Below, piece by piece: positions 62,889-64,000 of a stretch of DNA of 64,000 bases. The stretch spans positions 124,001 through 188,000 of the forward strand of contig NZ_QVMM01000004.1 of the NCBI RefSeq assembly GCF_010501065.1, written 5' to 3'. A model generated the notes under the pieces. The model had not been told where the DNA came from. It was given only the letters and a program-made list of their open reading frames with translations, and did not search any database. Position 1 is the first letter of the stretch, and every line of letters begins with the position of its first letter. The position numbers were made by a program, and so were the translations under genes. This DNA is from Dysgonomonas sp. 216. GTDB taxonomy: Bacteria > Bacteroidota > Bacteroidia > Bacteroidales > Dysgonomonadaceae.

Positions 62889-64000
62889 TTACTCTTTTGT
62901 CTTAAACCTCACCTCAAAATCTTCCAACATAGGATAAGTATCCTCTGATAGGTAAGCTCCTTTAGGTAATTTCAGCCCATATTTCGTATTTTTCTCTAAA
63001 GAGACAGGGAATACAATCATTTTCATATCTTTTGACCAATGATCACCTTGAGATATAGGAGAAATGAATATACTATCATTTAATGGATAAACACCCATTG
63101 ACCCCCACATACGATGAGAGAACTCGACTCTTATCTCTTTTATATCTGAATCGACTTCACTATCTAAAGCAGGGAAAACGTTTATTACCTGTGGGGCTTT
63201 CATTTTATATTCTTTCATTAAAGATTTAATGTTGCTTGCCGTAAAATTAAAAAAATCCACAAGTTGAGGCATAAATTCATTAATGGTAGGATAAACCTCT
63301 CTATTAATATAAAAATTCTCCGCAAAATTTACAGCCCGATTCATCCAGACAAACCCAAATCTTTCATGTTCTGCAATAGTATATTTCTCAAATCCAGCAG
63401 GGTGCTCCTTGTAATACATATTGACAAATAGATTGTTAAATCCTTCTCCCAGCATAACATTTGCATTTCCATATGCAACTGCTTTAAGCTGTTCTTTTAC
63501 ATAAGGGTATATCTTTTGAGCCCCGTCAACCATCTGATCGGCATATTTTTCCATTAACGGATTGGTAAATCTATGCCCGAATTCATGAATAATTGTAGTA
63601 GTAATAGAGCGTTTATTAGGGAAGAAAGGAGTTTTATCTTCATCTGTAAGGAAAGCTCCTATAACTATTCCATATTCGTCTGGGGCATCTTTTAAATAAG
63701 AATCCCATAAAGCATAGTTGCTTCTGCCATTGCATAAGCTAAGATATACTTTGGGGCTGCCAAAAGATTTTCCAAAAAAATCTTCAAACCAGTTTATATC
63801 AATTTCCTTTAATAGCTCATCAAAACGATTTTCAGCTATGGAATATAGCTCTGCATGGCTTTTAAAAAACTCTCTGAACTTGGTTTTCTTGTAAAAATCA
63901 TTTAATAATTTCACATATTGTTTTAAAGTTTCCTCTTTCCATCTATAGTCTACACTTACATATTTCGAAATATCTGCCTTAGGGTTCAATTTTACATTTC
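62889..64000 (-). CDS. DUF4932-like zinc-motif protein with Ig-like tail, incomplete at the window end
   Basis: The frame is open to the end of the window: a TTG at 63989 can be read as a start, but the codons before it (Asn-Val-Lys) are also open, so the true start is outside. The visible 370 residues have HEFGHRFTNPLMEKYADQM (HExxH type, like DUF4932) and a C-terminal Ig-like domain of SbsA type, starting near VFPALDSEVDSDIKE. It precedes the radical SAM gene by 4 bases. It may process or act with the modified peptide, but no function is established. Confidence 0.78.
   Translation of the reverse strand, partial: NVKLNPKADISKYVSVDYRWKEETLKQYVKLLNDFYKKTKFREFFKSHAELYSIAENRFDELLKEIDINWFEDFFGKSFGSPKVYLSLCNGRSNYALWDSYLKDAPDEYGIVIGAFLTDEDKTPFFPNKRSITTTIIHEFGHRFTNPLMEKYADQMVDGAQKIYPYVKEQLKAVAYGNANVMLGEGFNNLFVNMYYKEHPAGFEKYTIAEHERFGFVWMNRAVNFAENFYINREVYPTINEFMPQLVDFFNFTASNIKSLMKEYKMKAPQVINVFPALDSEVDSDIKEIRVEFSHRMWGSMGVYPLNDSIFISPISQGDHWSKDMKMIVFPVSLEKNTKYGLKLPKGAYLSEDTYPMLEDFEVRFKTKE

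Noticed and set aside
1..64000. tRNA, rRNA or riboswitch genes
   Set aside because: No cloverleaf, rRNA segment or riboswitch core was recognised by eye; a covariance search would be decisive.

Overview
The window is a low-GC chromosome segment from a Bacteroidales bacterium. The evidence is the gene order purH-mreB-mreC-mreD-mrdA-rodA, Bacteroidetes promoters of the TTTG-N19-TAnnTTTG type, CTnDOT-like integrases that lack the first catalytic Arg, a Bacteroidales histone H1-like gene and a sortase-independent (T9SS-like) tail domain. A Dysgonomonas-like genome fits the low GC and the large Rhs protein, but the genus is a guess.

Positions 1-27,900 are housekeeping. A glycosyltransferase pair converges on a minus-strand cell-elongation operon (purH, mreB, mreC, mreD, PBP2, rodA). 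Next come two sugar kinases (hexokinase and a ROK glucokinase), MeaB, a DUF1573 protein, an FtsE-like ATPase, the end of the histidine pathway (hisH, hisA, hisF, hisIE), a TlpA-like thioredoxin, VanZ, an MFS exporter, a sodium:solute symporter, a sugar acetyltransferase and a YjjG-type phosphatase. A recent tandem duplication of an acyltransferase-3 gene, complete with promoter, precedes dnaK.

Positions 28,200-53,000 are accessory. An intact IS3-family element with a textbook A-AAA-AAG frameshift site is followed by an IS1595-type transposase overlapping a KilA-N gene, and then by the C-terminal half of an AraC regulator. From about 31,650 to 51,800 there is a composite mobilisable element. 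It holds a decayed integrase, an AAA ATPase/WYL-regulator pair, a tightly packed operon of DEDDh exonuclease, two DUF262 proteins (one with a DUF1524 HNH domain) and a calcineurin-like phosphoesterase, a relaxase and its accessory protein with an oriT-like region, a tra operon that stops after three genes, two Xis-like proteins, KilA-N and RhuM-like proteins, and two tandem tyrosine integrases. The exonuclease-DUF262-DUF262-phosphoesterase operon is the best candidate for a poorly described anti-phage system. An IS982 element then sits 7 bases before a histone H1-like gene.

Positions 53,400-64,000 hold two antagonism systems that have collided. One is a 2007-residue SpvB/Rhs polymorphic toxin with a C-terminal HEYGH metallopeptidase-like tip, a following lipoprotein and a displaced second toxin tip. 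The other is a minus-strand peptide-modification operon (a DUF4932-like zinc protein running off the window, a radical SAM/SPASM enzyme and a C39-peptidase ABC exporter). The displaced tip and the exporter are both truncated at the same junction near 60,900. No tRNA, rRNA or CRISPR array was seen.
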